Below are positions 36,208-43,211 of a stretch of 64,000 nt of DNA, piece after piece; the stretch's first letter is position 1; the number at the start of each line of letters is the position of its first letter. The stretch spans positions 83,883-147,882 of the forward strand of contig JAUXTT010000036.1 in NCBI GenBank assembly GCA_030684395.1, written 5' to 3'. A model generated the notes under the pieces. The model saw only the letters and a list, made by a program, of their open reading frames with translations, did not search any database and was not told where the DNA came from. This DNA is from Bacteroidota bacterium. Lineage in GTDB: Bacteria > Bacteroidota > Bacteroidia > B-17B0 > Aurantibacillaceae. The translations under genes and the position numbers were made by a program.

Positions 36208-36481
36208 TCAATTTTCAGATTTTTTTATATTACAAAGAGATGTTTTTATTGTTACGAATTTATTACTATTTACTTCTGCAGATCGAGTCGTAAATAAAAC
36301 CGAATTGTTCTTATCATAAATTCTAACTTCATATTTATGAGATTTATATTTTCTATTCAATCTCCAGATACTTCATGAGCGAAGCAGGAAATTTCTCTTT
36401 TACTTGCAGAATAAAATTGCTTTTTTGGTTGTAGAATAAAGTGTAACATTTTGCATCCTTAACATAAGGAAACTCAAACAT
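36208..36481 (-). pseudogene. Possible small gene broken by one frameshift, or two overlapping small genes
   Basis: This fills most of the 450-bp gap before the cytochrome gene. On the minus strand an ATG at 36481 opens 42 codons (MFEFPYVKDAKCYTLFYNQ ... ASLMKYLEIE) ending at TAG 36353-36355. A one-base shift at that point opens 50 further codons (from TTG at 36360: NRKYKSHKYEVRIYDKNN ... SLCNIKKSEN) ending at TGA 36208-36210. Both parts have protein-like composition and would join into about 92 residues. No family recognised. Chance frames of this length are possible in AT-rich DNA. Confidence 0.35.
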
Positions 36482-36550
36482 TATTTGATTATAATTCAGC
36501 TTAGAACTATCTTTGAGCTAAATTTAATAAACGTTGGATTTATCAGGAAG

Positions 36551-37564
36551 ATGAAAAAAATACTTTTCAGTATAAGTATACCTATACTATTATTCGCGTT
36601 GTTAGATTGCAGTTCCAAAGAAAATAAAACAAACAATAAGTTAGCAATTGTTAATATAAAAGATACCATTGTTGAAGATAAAATCTGGGTAGTGCCTGAT
36701 ACCAATGAAATTCCTAACAATGATTTTGGTGACCTAGTAAGGTACGGTAGAGATCTTATTCTTAATACAGCTTATTATATAGGTCCGGAAGGAAAAGTAG
36801 GAAAATACCTGGGCAATAAAATGAACTGCACCAACTGTCATTTGGAAGCAGGAACAAAGCCTTACGCTTTTAATTACTTTAGTACACATGCCAGATATCC
36901 GCAATACCGGGCACGTGAAAATAAAGTGCTCACTTTAGCTGATAGAATTAATAATTGCATCGAACGTCCTCATATTGGAAAACATCTTCCGCTAAATAGC
37001 AAAGAAATTATTGCCATGCAATGTTATATGAAGTGGCTCTGCGAAAATGTACCGGTTAATGGTAATGTAAAAGGCGATGGTCCTTTAAAAGTAGAATACC
37101 CTGATAGAGCTGCTGAGCCTATAAAAGGTGAGTTGGTATATAAACGCGATTGCGCAGTTTGCCATGGAGCAAATGGTGAAGGAAAAATGAAAGCAGATAA
37201 TGTTTGTTATGAATATCCCCCGTTATGGGGAAATGAAAGTTATCAGGCAGGAAGCAGTGTGCATCGTGTATTAAAGTTGGGAGTTTTTATTTATACCAAT
37301 ATGCCGAACAAAATTGCTACTTATGACAAACCAAAATTAACTATTGAAGAAGCCTTTGATGTAAGCGCATTTATTAATGATGATGCAATTCATAAGAGGC
37401 CGCAACCTGTCACTAACAACGATTATCCCAATGTAACAACAAAACCACTGGATTATGGCAATGGGCCCTACTTAGATTCCTTTCCGGTTAGTCAGCATAA
37501 ATTTGGACCTTACAAACCAATTATCGAATATTACAAGAGCCTAGGAAAAGAGCCTAAATTTTAA
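36551..37564 (+). CDS. Dihaem c-type cytochrome lipoprotein, thiosulfate dehydrogenase (TsdA)-like
   Basis: A 337-residue lipoprotein: start at the Met at 36551 behind AGGAAG, signal ending LLDC (Cys20). Haem c sites are CTNCH at 93-97 and CAVCH at 201-205. Between them NNCIERPHIGKHLPLNSKEI includes Cys136. In TsdA proteins a Cys about 40 residues after the first haem is its axial ligand, and the LPL-x-S-x-E-x-x-A-x-x-x-Y-x-x-W-L segment is also TsdA-like. Such enzymes couple two thiosulfate to tetrathionate, or the reverse. The family call is good; thiosulfate as substrate is inference. Confidence 0.82.
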   Translation: MKKILFSISIPILLFALLDCSSKENKTNNKLAIVNIKDTIVEDKIWVVPDTNEIPNNDFGDLVRYGRDLILNTAYYIGPEGKVGKYLGNKMNCTNCHLEAGTKPYAFNYFSTHARYPQYRARENKVLTLADRINNCIERPHIGKHLPLNSKEIIAMQCYMKWLCENVPVNGNVKGDGPLKVEYPDRAAEPIKGELVYKRDCAVCHGANGEGKMKADNVCYEYPPLWGNESYQAGSSVHRVLKLGVFIYTNMPNKIATYDKPKLTIEEAFDVSAFINDDAIHKRPQPVTNNDYPNVTTKPLDYGNGPYLDSFPVSQHKFGPYKPIIEYYKSLGKEPKF

Positions 37565-37586
37565 TAAACTTGCACAAACATAAAGC

Positions 37587-38306
37587 ATGCAAAAGTTAGA
37601 TATACTTGCCATAGGTGTTCACCCCGACGATGTTGAATTATCATGCAGTGGAACATTACTAAAGCACATTGTTTTAGGAAAACATTGTGGTATTCTTGAT
37701 CTTACAAGAGGTGAGTTGGGTACCAGAGGTAGCGCTGAGTTAAGAACTGCAGAAGCTAACAACTCTGCCATGTTGATGGGACTTGCAGTGAGAAAGCAAT
37801 TGGATTTTAAAGATGGTTTTTTTCAAAACGAAGAAACTCACCTTAAGGAGATAATAAAAATCATAAGAGAATTTCGACCCGAAATCATTTTAGCAAATGC
37901 TGTTTCCGACAGGCATCCTGATCACGGAAGGGCTGCAAAACTGGTTTCAGATGCTTGTTTCTACTCCGGGTTAGTTAAAATAGAAACTGAATTTGACGGT
38001 CACAAACAGGAAGCATGGAGGCCAAAAGCAGTTTATCATTATATACAAGACAATTTTATTCATCCCGATTTTGTTATTGATGTAACCGAATTCGCCGACA
38101 AAAAACGTGAAGCAATTATGTGTTTTTCTTCGCAATTTTTTGATCCTGATTCAAATGAACCACCAACACCTATTTCAGGCCCGGAATTTCTGGAAAGCCT
38201 TTTTGCAAAAATGAGTACCTGGGGCAGAGCCATCGGAGTTAAATATGCAGAAGGTTTTACTGTAAATCGATATCCCGGGGTTAAGAACCTGTTTGATCTG
38301 CAGTAG
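37587..38306 (+). CDS. bshB1: Bacillithiol biosynthesis deacetylase BshB1
   Basis: A 239-residue zinc deacetylase removing acetate from GlcNAc-malate in bacillithiol synthesis. The LmbE/PIG-L motif HPDD (residues 12-15) carries the catalytic Asp and a zinc His. DLTRGELGTRG and RHPDHGRA (His110, His113) complete the site. The closely matching Bacteroidota BshB1 set supports the specific name. Only 22 bp separate it from the cytochrome gene, so they may be cotranscribed. bshA and bshC are not in the window. Confidence 0.92.
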   Translation: MQKLDILAIGVHPDDVELSCSGTLLKHIVLGKHCGILDLTRGELGTRGSAELRTAEANNSAMLMGLAVRKQLDFKDGFFQNEETHLKEIIKIIREFRPEIILANAVSDRHPDHGRAAKLVSDACFYSGLVKIETEFDGHKQEAWRPKAVYHYIQDNFIHPDFVIDVTEFADKKREAIMCFSSQFFDPDSNEPPTPISGPEFLESLFAKMSTWGRAIGVKYAEGFTVNRYPGVKNLFDLQ

Positions 38307-38392
38307 ATAGAACGCTGATACTTATGATTTTTAAGATCTAGATCTTGTCGTTTAAAAAATAGTGTTAATCATATTAATCTGCGTCATCTCCG

Positions 38393-38424
38393 CCTGAATG
38401 AAAGAATTCATTCTTTCGGGCAGG
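38393..38424. repeat. Intergenic palindrome (CCTG-GAAAGAAT-ATTCTTTC-CAGG)
   Basis: GAAAGAAT at 38400-38407 and ATTCTTTC at 38410-38417 form a perfect 8-bp inverted pair around TC, framed by CCTG and CAGG. It is preceded by AATCTGCGTCATCTCCGC, which is similar to the sequence before the palindrome at 23099. It ends on the GTG at 38424, which makes that codon an unlikely start for lnt. Confidence 0.5.
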
Positions 38425-38441
38425 TGTGTTCCATTAAATTG

Positions 38442-38449
38442 TATTTTCG
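38442..38449 (+). promoter_or_regulatory. Candidate -7-like box immediately before lnt
   Basis: TATTTTCG is one base away from TAnnTTTG and ends 4 nt before the GTG at 38454. If functional it would give a leaderless lnt transcript. No TTTG at normal spacing. Confidence 0.25.
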
Positions 38450-38453
38450 CAAC

Positions 38454-40061
38454 GTGAAAAAGATTCCTTCTATACCCCTTTCCATACTTGGTGCATTATT
38501 ATTGAGCATGGCGTGGCAGAAATATTTTACTATTTTCATATTTGTCGCTTTTGTTCCCCTTTTATTTGTTGCAGATGAATTTGGATGGGATCAACCAAAA
38601 AAAAGAAAGGGACTCAAGAAATTCGGACTATTCTATCTCTCTTTTCTGATCTGGAATTTACTTACAACCTGGTGGGTTTACAATGCAAGTCCGGCAGCTG
38701 TGATGGCATGGACACTCAATTCTTTATTTATGGTTTGGGCCTTGCGCTTAGCCTGGTGGACCAAAAAAAGATTTAATTCAGATGCTTCTTATTTTATTCT
38801 GGTTCCATTTTGGCTGGCATTCGAATACCTGCATCAAAACTGGGACCTGAGTTGGACATGGCTCACCTTAGGTAATGCATTTGCCAATCAAAGTAATCTG
38901 GTTCAGTGGTATGAGATCACCGGTACTTCAGGTGGAAGTGCCTGGATACTTGCGGTAAATATTTTAATTTTCTTATTGATCAAAAAAAGAATTGAATTAG
39001 GCAACTGGAATAAAAAACTAAGCCTAAGCATTGTTCTTATCTTATTTATTCCAACATTTTTCTCGTACATAATTTATTATACCGTAGATGCACGCATAGC
39101 ATCATCTAAACTCAAAGAGCAACGAATAGTTGTTGTTCAACCTAACATTGACCCTTATAATGAAAAGTTTTCTTCTGATCCTCAGGTTCAGATTGAAAAG
39201 ACATTAAAACTTCTCAATGAAAACATAAAGTCTTTAAATGAAGTTGACTACCTTGTTTTTCCGGAAACATTTCTTACAAGCAATATGTGGGAAAGTGAAT
39301 TGCCTGATGTTTTTGAGATACAGTATTTAAGAGAAAAACTCATTTCACAAAACAAGGATCTCAAGATAGTAAGCGGGGCAAATACTCTTAAATTGTACGA
39401 GCCCGGAGAGAAAAAAACACCTACTGCTCATAAGTTTACTCAGGAAGAAGGTTACTACGATTCTTATAATTCAGCCATACAAATTGATTCCACTAAAAAC
39501 GTGCAGGTGTACCGAAAATCCAAACTGGTTCCAGGTTCTGAGATCATGCCCTTTTTATGGCTTTTTAAACCTCTGGAAAAATATGCACTTGATTTGGGTG
39601 GAACAGTTGGAAGCTTGGGGCTTCAAAAAGAAAGATCTGTTTTCAAAACTAATGATTTAAATATTGCACCTATTATATGTTACGAAAGTGTATATCCCGA
39701 ATACGTAACCGAATACGTTAAGAATGGAGCTAACCTGCTTTTCATTGTGACAAACGATGGTTGGTGGGGAGACACCCCCGGTTATCATCAACATTTAGTT
39801 TATGGGGCTTTAAGAGCAATTGAAACCCGCAAACCCATTGCCCGTTCAGCTAATACCGGGACTTCCTGTTTTGTGAATGAAAAAGGTGAAGTTTACAATG
39901 CAACTTCCTGGTGGCAACCTGCAATTATTAAAGCCACATTAAACCCAAATACTTATCAAACACTATTTGTAAAACTGGGTGATGTATTGGCAAAAGCATC
40001 GTTAATGCTGGCGGTTATTCTTTTCATAATATCTCTTTATAAGCGTTTTGCTAAACGATAA
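38454..40061 (+). CDS. lnt: Apolipoprotein N-acyltransferase
   Basis: An inner-membrane enzyme of 535 residues adding the third acyl chain to the lipoprotein Cys. The start is placed at the GTG at 38454 (MKKIPSIPLSILGALLLSMAW), because the upstream GTG lies in a palindrome. About six membrane helices precede the nitrilase-like periplasmic domain. The catalytic triad is visible as Glu in VFPETFLTSN, Lys in YRKSKLVPGSE, and Cys in IICYESVYPE. Many lipoproteins in the window are plausible substrates. Confidence 0.92.
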   Translation: MKKIPSIPLSILGALLLSMAWQKYFTIFIFVAFVPLLFVADEFGWDQPKKRKGLKKFGLFYLSFLIWNLLTTWWVYNASPAAVMAWTLNSLFMVWALRLAWWTKKRFNSDASYFILVPFWLAFEYLHQNWDLSWTWLTLGNAFANQSNLVQWYEITGTSGGSAWILAVNILIFLLIKKRIELGNWNKKLSLSIVLILFIPTFFSYIIYYTVDARIASSKLKEQRIVVVQPNIDPYNEKFSSDPQVQIEKTLKLLNENIKSLNEVDYLVFPETFLTSNMWESELPDVFEIQYLREKLISQNKDLKIVSGANTLKLYEPGEKKTPTAHKFTQEEGYYDSYNSAIQIDSTKNVQVYRKSKLVPGSEIMPFLWLFKPLEKYALDLGGTVGSLGLQKERSVFKTNDLNIAPIICYESVYPEYVTEYVKNGANLLFIVTNDGWWGDTPGYHQHLVYGALRAIETRKPIARSANTGTSCFVNEKGEVYNATSWWQPAIIKATLNPNTYQTLFVKLGDVLAKASLMLAVILFIISLYKRFAKR

Positions 40062-40075
40062 AATACTTACCTTCG
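40047..40075 (+). promoter_or_regulatory. Candidate promoter of lpdA
   Basis: TTTG at 40047-40050, 17 nt, then TACCTTCG at 40068-40075 (one base off TAnnTTTG), about 28 bp before the lpdA ATG. The spacing is 2-3 nt shorter than usual. The -33 element lies inside the end of lnt. Confidence 0.4.
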
Positions 40076-40103
40076 CTATCGTTTATTTTTAACTCTTCAA
40101 ACC

Positions 40104-41510
40104 ATGGAAAAATTTGATGTTGCCGTTATCGGCTCAGGCCCCGGCGGATATGTTGCAGCTATTCGTTGCGCACAACTAGGTTTCAAAACCGCATTAATTG
40201 AAAAATACCCTAACCTTGGTGGAACCTGCTTAAATGTTGGTTGTATTCCATCAAAAGCATTATTAGATTCTTCTGAGCATTATCATAATGCAGCTCATTC
40301 ATTTGCCGAACATGGTATTGAAGTAAAATCTTTAAAAGTTGACCTGGCAAAAATGATCGAACGTAAACGCGGTGTTGTAAAAATGACCTGCGACGGGATC
40401 AACTTCTTAATGAAGAAAAATAAAATTACTGTTATTACAGGACACGGAAGTTTTACTTCCAAAAATACTATTGAAATAGCAAAAGCAGATGGTTCTAAAG
40501 AAACAATTGAATCTGCAAAAATAATTATAGCTACTGGTTCTAAGCCTTCTTCTTTACCTGGAATTGAGATCGACAAAAAACGTGTGATCACTTCTACAGA
40601 AGCATTAGAGTTAAAAGAAGTTCCTAAACATTTGATTGTTATAGGAGGTGGTGTTATTGGTTTAGAATTAGGTTCTGTGTATGCACGTTTGGGATCAAAA
40701 GTATCTGTTGTAGAATATATGGATGGTTTAGTTGCAAGCATGGACAAAGGTTTAGGAAAAGAGCTGACCCGTGTATTGAAAAAAGATCTTGGGTTCGAAT
40801 ATTACTTCAATCATAAAGTAACCGGTGCTGTTGCAAAGGGAAAAGAAGCGATTGTAACTGCTGAAAACAAAGCCGGAGAAAAAGTTGAATTAAAAGGTGA
40901 TTATGTTTTAGTTGCTGTTGGAAGAAAACCATACACAGATAATTTAGGATTGGATAAAGCCGGAGTAAAAGTAGATGCCCGTGGCAAGGTTGAAGTGGAT
41001 GACCATTTGAAAACAAACATAGATGGCATTTATGCAATTGGTGATGTAATAAAAGGAGCAATGCTCGCTCACAAAGCTGAAGAAGAAGGTGTGTTTGTTG
41101 CTGAGCAATTAGCAGGGCAAAAACCTCATATTGATTACAACTTAATTCCCGGTGTAGTTTATACATGGCCCGAAGTTGCTTCTGTTGGTTTAACAGAAGA
41201 ACAATTAAAAGAGCAGGGAAGAAAATACAAAGCAGGTTCTTTCCCTTTCAAAGCAAGCGGAAGAGCTCGTGCTTCAATGGATACAGATGGGTTCATAAAA
41301 GTACTGGCCGACGAAGCTACTGATGAGGTATTAGGCGTGCATATGATAGGGCCACGTGTTGCGGATGTGATTATGGAAGCCGTGGTTGCGATGGAATTCA
41401 GAGCAAGTGCTGAAGATATTGCCCGTATTTGTCATGCTCACCCTACGTTTACTGAGAGTTTGAAAGAAGCTGCTTTGGATGCGACTGCGAAAAGATCGAT
41501 ACATATATAA
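40104..41510 (+). CDS. lpdA: Dihydrolipoyl dehydrogenase
   Basis: A 468-residue FAD enzyme, the E3 subunit of pyruvate and 2-oxoglutarate dehydrogenase complexes, reoxidising dihydrolipoamide with NAD+. FAD-binding GSGPGGYVAA is at residues 9-18. The redox pair appears in GGTCLNVGCIPSK, the NAD-binding motif in VIGGGVIGLELG, and the C-terminal His-Glu site in CHAHPTFTESLKEA. Full length with all motifs. No E1/E2 genes are adjacent. Confidence 0.95.
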   Translation: MEKFDVAVIGSGPGGYVAAIRCAQLGFKTALIEKYPNLGGTCLNVGCIPSKALLDSSEHYHNAAHSFAEHGIEVKSLKVDLAKMIERKRGVVKMTCDGINFLMKKNKITVITGHGSFTSKNTIEIAKADGSKETIESAKIIIATGSKPSSLPGIEIDKKRVITSTEALELKEVPKHLIVIGGGVIGLELGSVYARLGSKVSVVEYMDGLVASMDKGLGKELTRVLKKDLGFEYYFNHKVTGAVAKGKEAIVTAENKAGEKVELKGDYVLVAVGRKPYTDNLGLDKAGVKVDARGKVEVDDHLKTNIDGIYAIGDVIKGAMLAHKAEEEGVFVAEQLAGQKPHIDYNLIPGVVYTWPEVASVGLTEEQLKEQGRKYKAGSFPFKASGRARASMDTDGFIKVLADEATDEVLGVHMIGPRVADVIMEAVVAMEFRASAEDIARICHAHPTFTESLKEAALDATAKRSIHI

Positions 41511-41514
41511 TTCA

Positions 41515-42003
41515 TTCAACACAGAGAACACTGAGTATGCAGAGTTTCACAGAGACGCATTATAATGACCTTAGTCATCAGATAATTGAAGCTTGCATTG
41601 AAGTTCATAAAGAATTGGGTCCAGGTTTGATGGAATCTGTTTATGAGGTATGCTTAGTTTCAGTTTTGAAAAAAAAAGGATTGTTTGTTCAAAAACAGGT
41701 TCTTCTTCCAGTTTATTTTAAGGGAGAGAAACTTCAAAAAGAATTTGTGATTGATCTTCTCATTGAAAACAAAATAATTCTTGAACTTAAATCCGTAGAA
41801 TCTATTTTGCCTGTTCATGAAGCACAATTAGTCACCTACCTAAAATTAGCTGACATGAGATTAGGTTTATTGATAAACTTTCACGTTCCACTTTTAACCC
41901 AGGGTATAAAGAGAAAAATTAATGACATTTTAAGTAACGAGTTTGAAAATAAAATTTAAAACCTCTGTGCAACTCATAAGACTCTGAGCACTCTGTGTTA
42001 AAA
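41515..42003. mobile_element. Putative repeat-bounded element carrying a GxxExxY gene
   Basis: The left arm (about 41517-41555: AACACAGAGAACACTGAG, then TATGCAGAGTTTCACAGAGA) and right arm (about 41958-42001: CCTCTGTGCAACTCATAAG, then CTCTGAGCACTCTGTGTT) are inverted arrays of the same 7-8-base word. They enclose one gene that starts inside the left arm. Related arms without the gene occur at 23-178 and 24700-24738. This is what a small element with non-autonomous derivatives would look like. I see no transposase, and mobility is inference. Confidence 0.5.
41537..41959 (+). CDS. GxxExxY protein, PD-(D/E)XK nuclease-like
   Basis: A 140-residue protein of the GxxExxY family. The name motif is GLMESVY at residues 30-36 inside ELGPGLMESVYE. 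The later part has the PD-(D/E)XK nuclease-like pattern: Asp73 in FVIDLLIEN, Glu83-x-Lys85 in ILELKSVE, and Gln97 with Tyr101 in AQLVTYLKL. The family has no established biochemical role. The start at 41537 uses bases of the flanking repeat (the codons for MQSFTE come from it), so element and gene are physically merged. All putative catalytic residues are intact. Confidence 0.88.
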   Translation: MQSFTETHYNDLSHQIIEACIEVHKELGPGLMESVYEVCLVSVLKKKGLFVQKQVLLPVYFKGEKLQKEFVIDLLIENKIILELKSVESILPVHEAQLVTYLKLADMRLGLLINFHVPLLTQGIKRKINDILSNEFENKI

Positions 42004-42013
42004 AATGATGATC

Positions 42014-43021
42014 ATGAAGAAAGGCGTATTACTCATTAATCTCGGTACCCCCGATAGCCCTGCAACAGGGAACGTTAGAAAATATTTAACTGAATTTCTT
42101 AACGATAGAAGAGTCATAGATATTTCTGCGTTCGGTAGATTTGTATTGGTGAACGGAATCATCGTTCCTTTTCGCTCTTCCAAGTCTGCAAAATTATACA
42201 GAGAGATCTGGACTCCTGATGGTTCACCTTTATTGATACATACAAAAAATCTTTCGGCAAAAGTTCAACAGCAATTAGGCAATGACTATGTAGTTGAATT
42301 TGGAATGCGTTACCAAAGTCCAAGTATTGCAAGTGCTTTGGAAAAACTGCGACAAGCAAAAGTTTCTTCTATTACTATTCTTCCATTATATCCACAGTAC
42401 GCTTCTTCATCAACAGGTTCTACCATCGAAAAAGTAATGGATGAAATTAAAGGTTGGGAAGTATTTCCAGACATCAAAATCATCAGTAAATTTTATGACC
42501 ATCCCGGTTATTTGAACTCTTTTATTGAGAATGGAAAAAAATACGACATCTCACAATACGATCATGTTGTGTTCAGTTATCACGGTTTGCCTGAAAGACA
42601 TATCATGAAAGGTTCTGCACATTACGGAAGCGATCATTGTACTTTGGGTTCATGCTGTGATGTTATTACTAAGAGCAATCAATTCTGTTACAGGGCAAAT
42701 TGTTTTTATACCACACGGGAATTAGTTAAAGGATTAAATATCCCGCAAGGGAAATATACTTCTACTTTTCAATCACGTTTAAATGATAAATGGATCAAAC
42801 CATACTCTGATAAAGTAATTGAAGACCTTGCTAAAAAAGGCGCTAAAAAAATTCTGGTCTTCTCCCCTGCTTTTGTTGCCGATTGTTTGGAAACTATTTA
42901 CGAAATCGGAACTGAGTATCAGGAGATCTTTCATAAACACGGAGGAGAAAAAGTAACACTTGTGGAAAGCCTTAATGACAATGCTACCTGGGTGAATGCA
43001 GTTGTTGATATGGTCAGATAA
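42014..43021 (+). CDS. hemH: Ferrochelatase
   Basis: A 335-residue enzyme inserting Fe2+ into protoporphyrin IX. GVLLINLGTPDSP at the N-terminus, SYHGLPERH with the metal-binding His, and LVVFSPAFVAD-like VFSPAFVADCLETI with the conserved Glu are all present. A Cys-rich stretch (CTLGSCCDVITKSNQFC) of uncertain role sits after the SYHGLPERH segment. The start could be 42005, 42008 or 42014, all ATG; 42014 is chosen as closest to the family N-terminus. It begins 10 bp after the GxxExxY element. Confidence 0.93.
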   Translation: MKKGVLLINLGTPDSPATGNVRKYLTEFLNDRRVIDISAFGRFVLVNGIIVPFRSSKSAKLYREIWTPDGSPLLIHTKNLSAKVQQQLGNDYVVEFGMRYQSPSIASALEKLRQAKVSSITILPLYPQYASSSTGSTIEKVMDEIKGWEVFPDIKIISKFYDHPGYLNSFIENGKKYDISQYDHVVFSYHGLPERHIMKGSAHYGSDHCTLGSCCDVITKSNQFCYRANCFYTTRELVKGLNIPQGKYTSTFQSRLNDKWIKPYSDKVIEDLAKKGAKKILVFSPAFVADCLETIYEIGTEYQEIFHKHGGEKVTLVESLNDNATWVNAVVDMVR

Positions 43022-43211
43022 TCAATACCTATTCAAGTATTTATTCCTCTATTTATATTGTACTCTTTTTCCATGCACAACATCTTGCGCAATTAGTTTC
43101 CAATCTACTAAGGAGAACTAACTTGATAAATATCATACTTCTTTGTGTTTCCTATCATGCTTATTCGGTTTAGCCCGGGATACTTTTGCTGACAACAAAA
43201 CCGAATCGTCT

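Noticed and set aside
40295..40747. 150-codon open frame opposite lpdA
   Set aside because: Antisense shadow of a gene with all catalytic motifs intact.
41515..42003. GxxExxY region as an insertion sequence with a transposase
   Set aside because: No transposase or DDE/HUH motif is present, so the mobile-element call stays a hypothesis.
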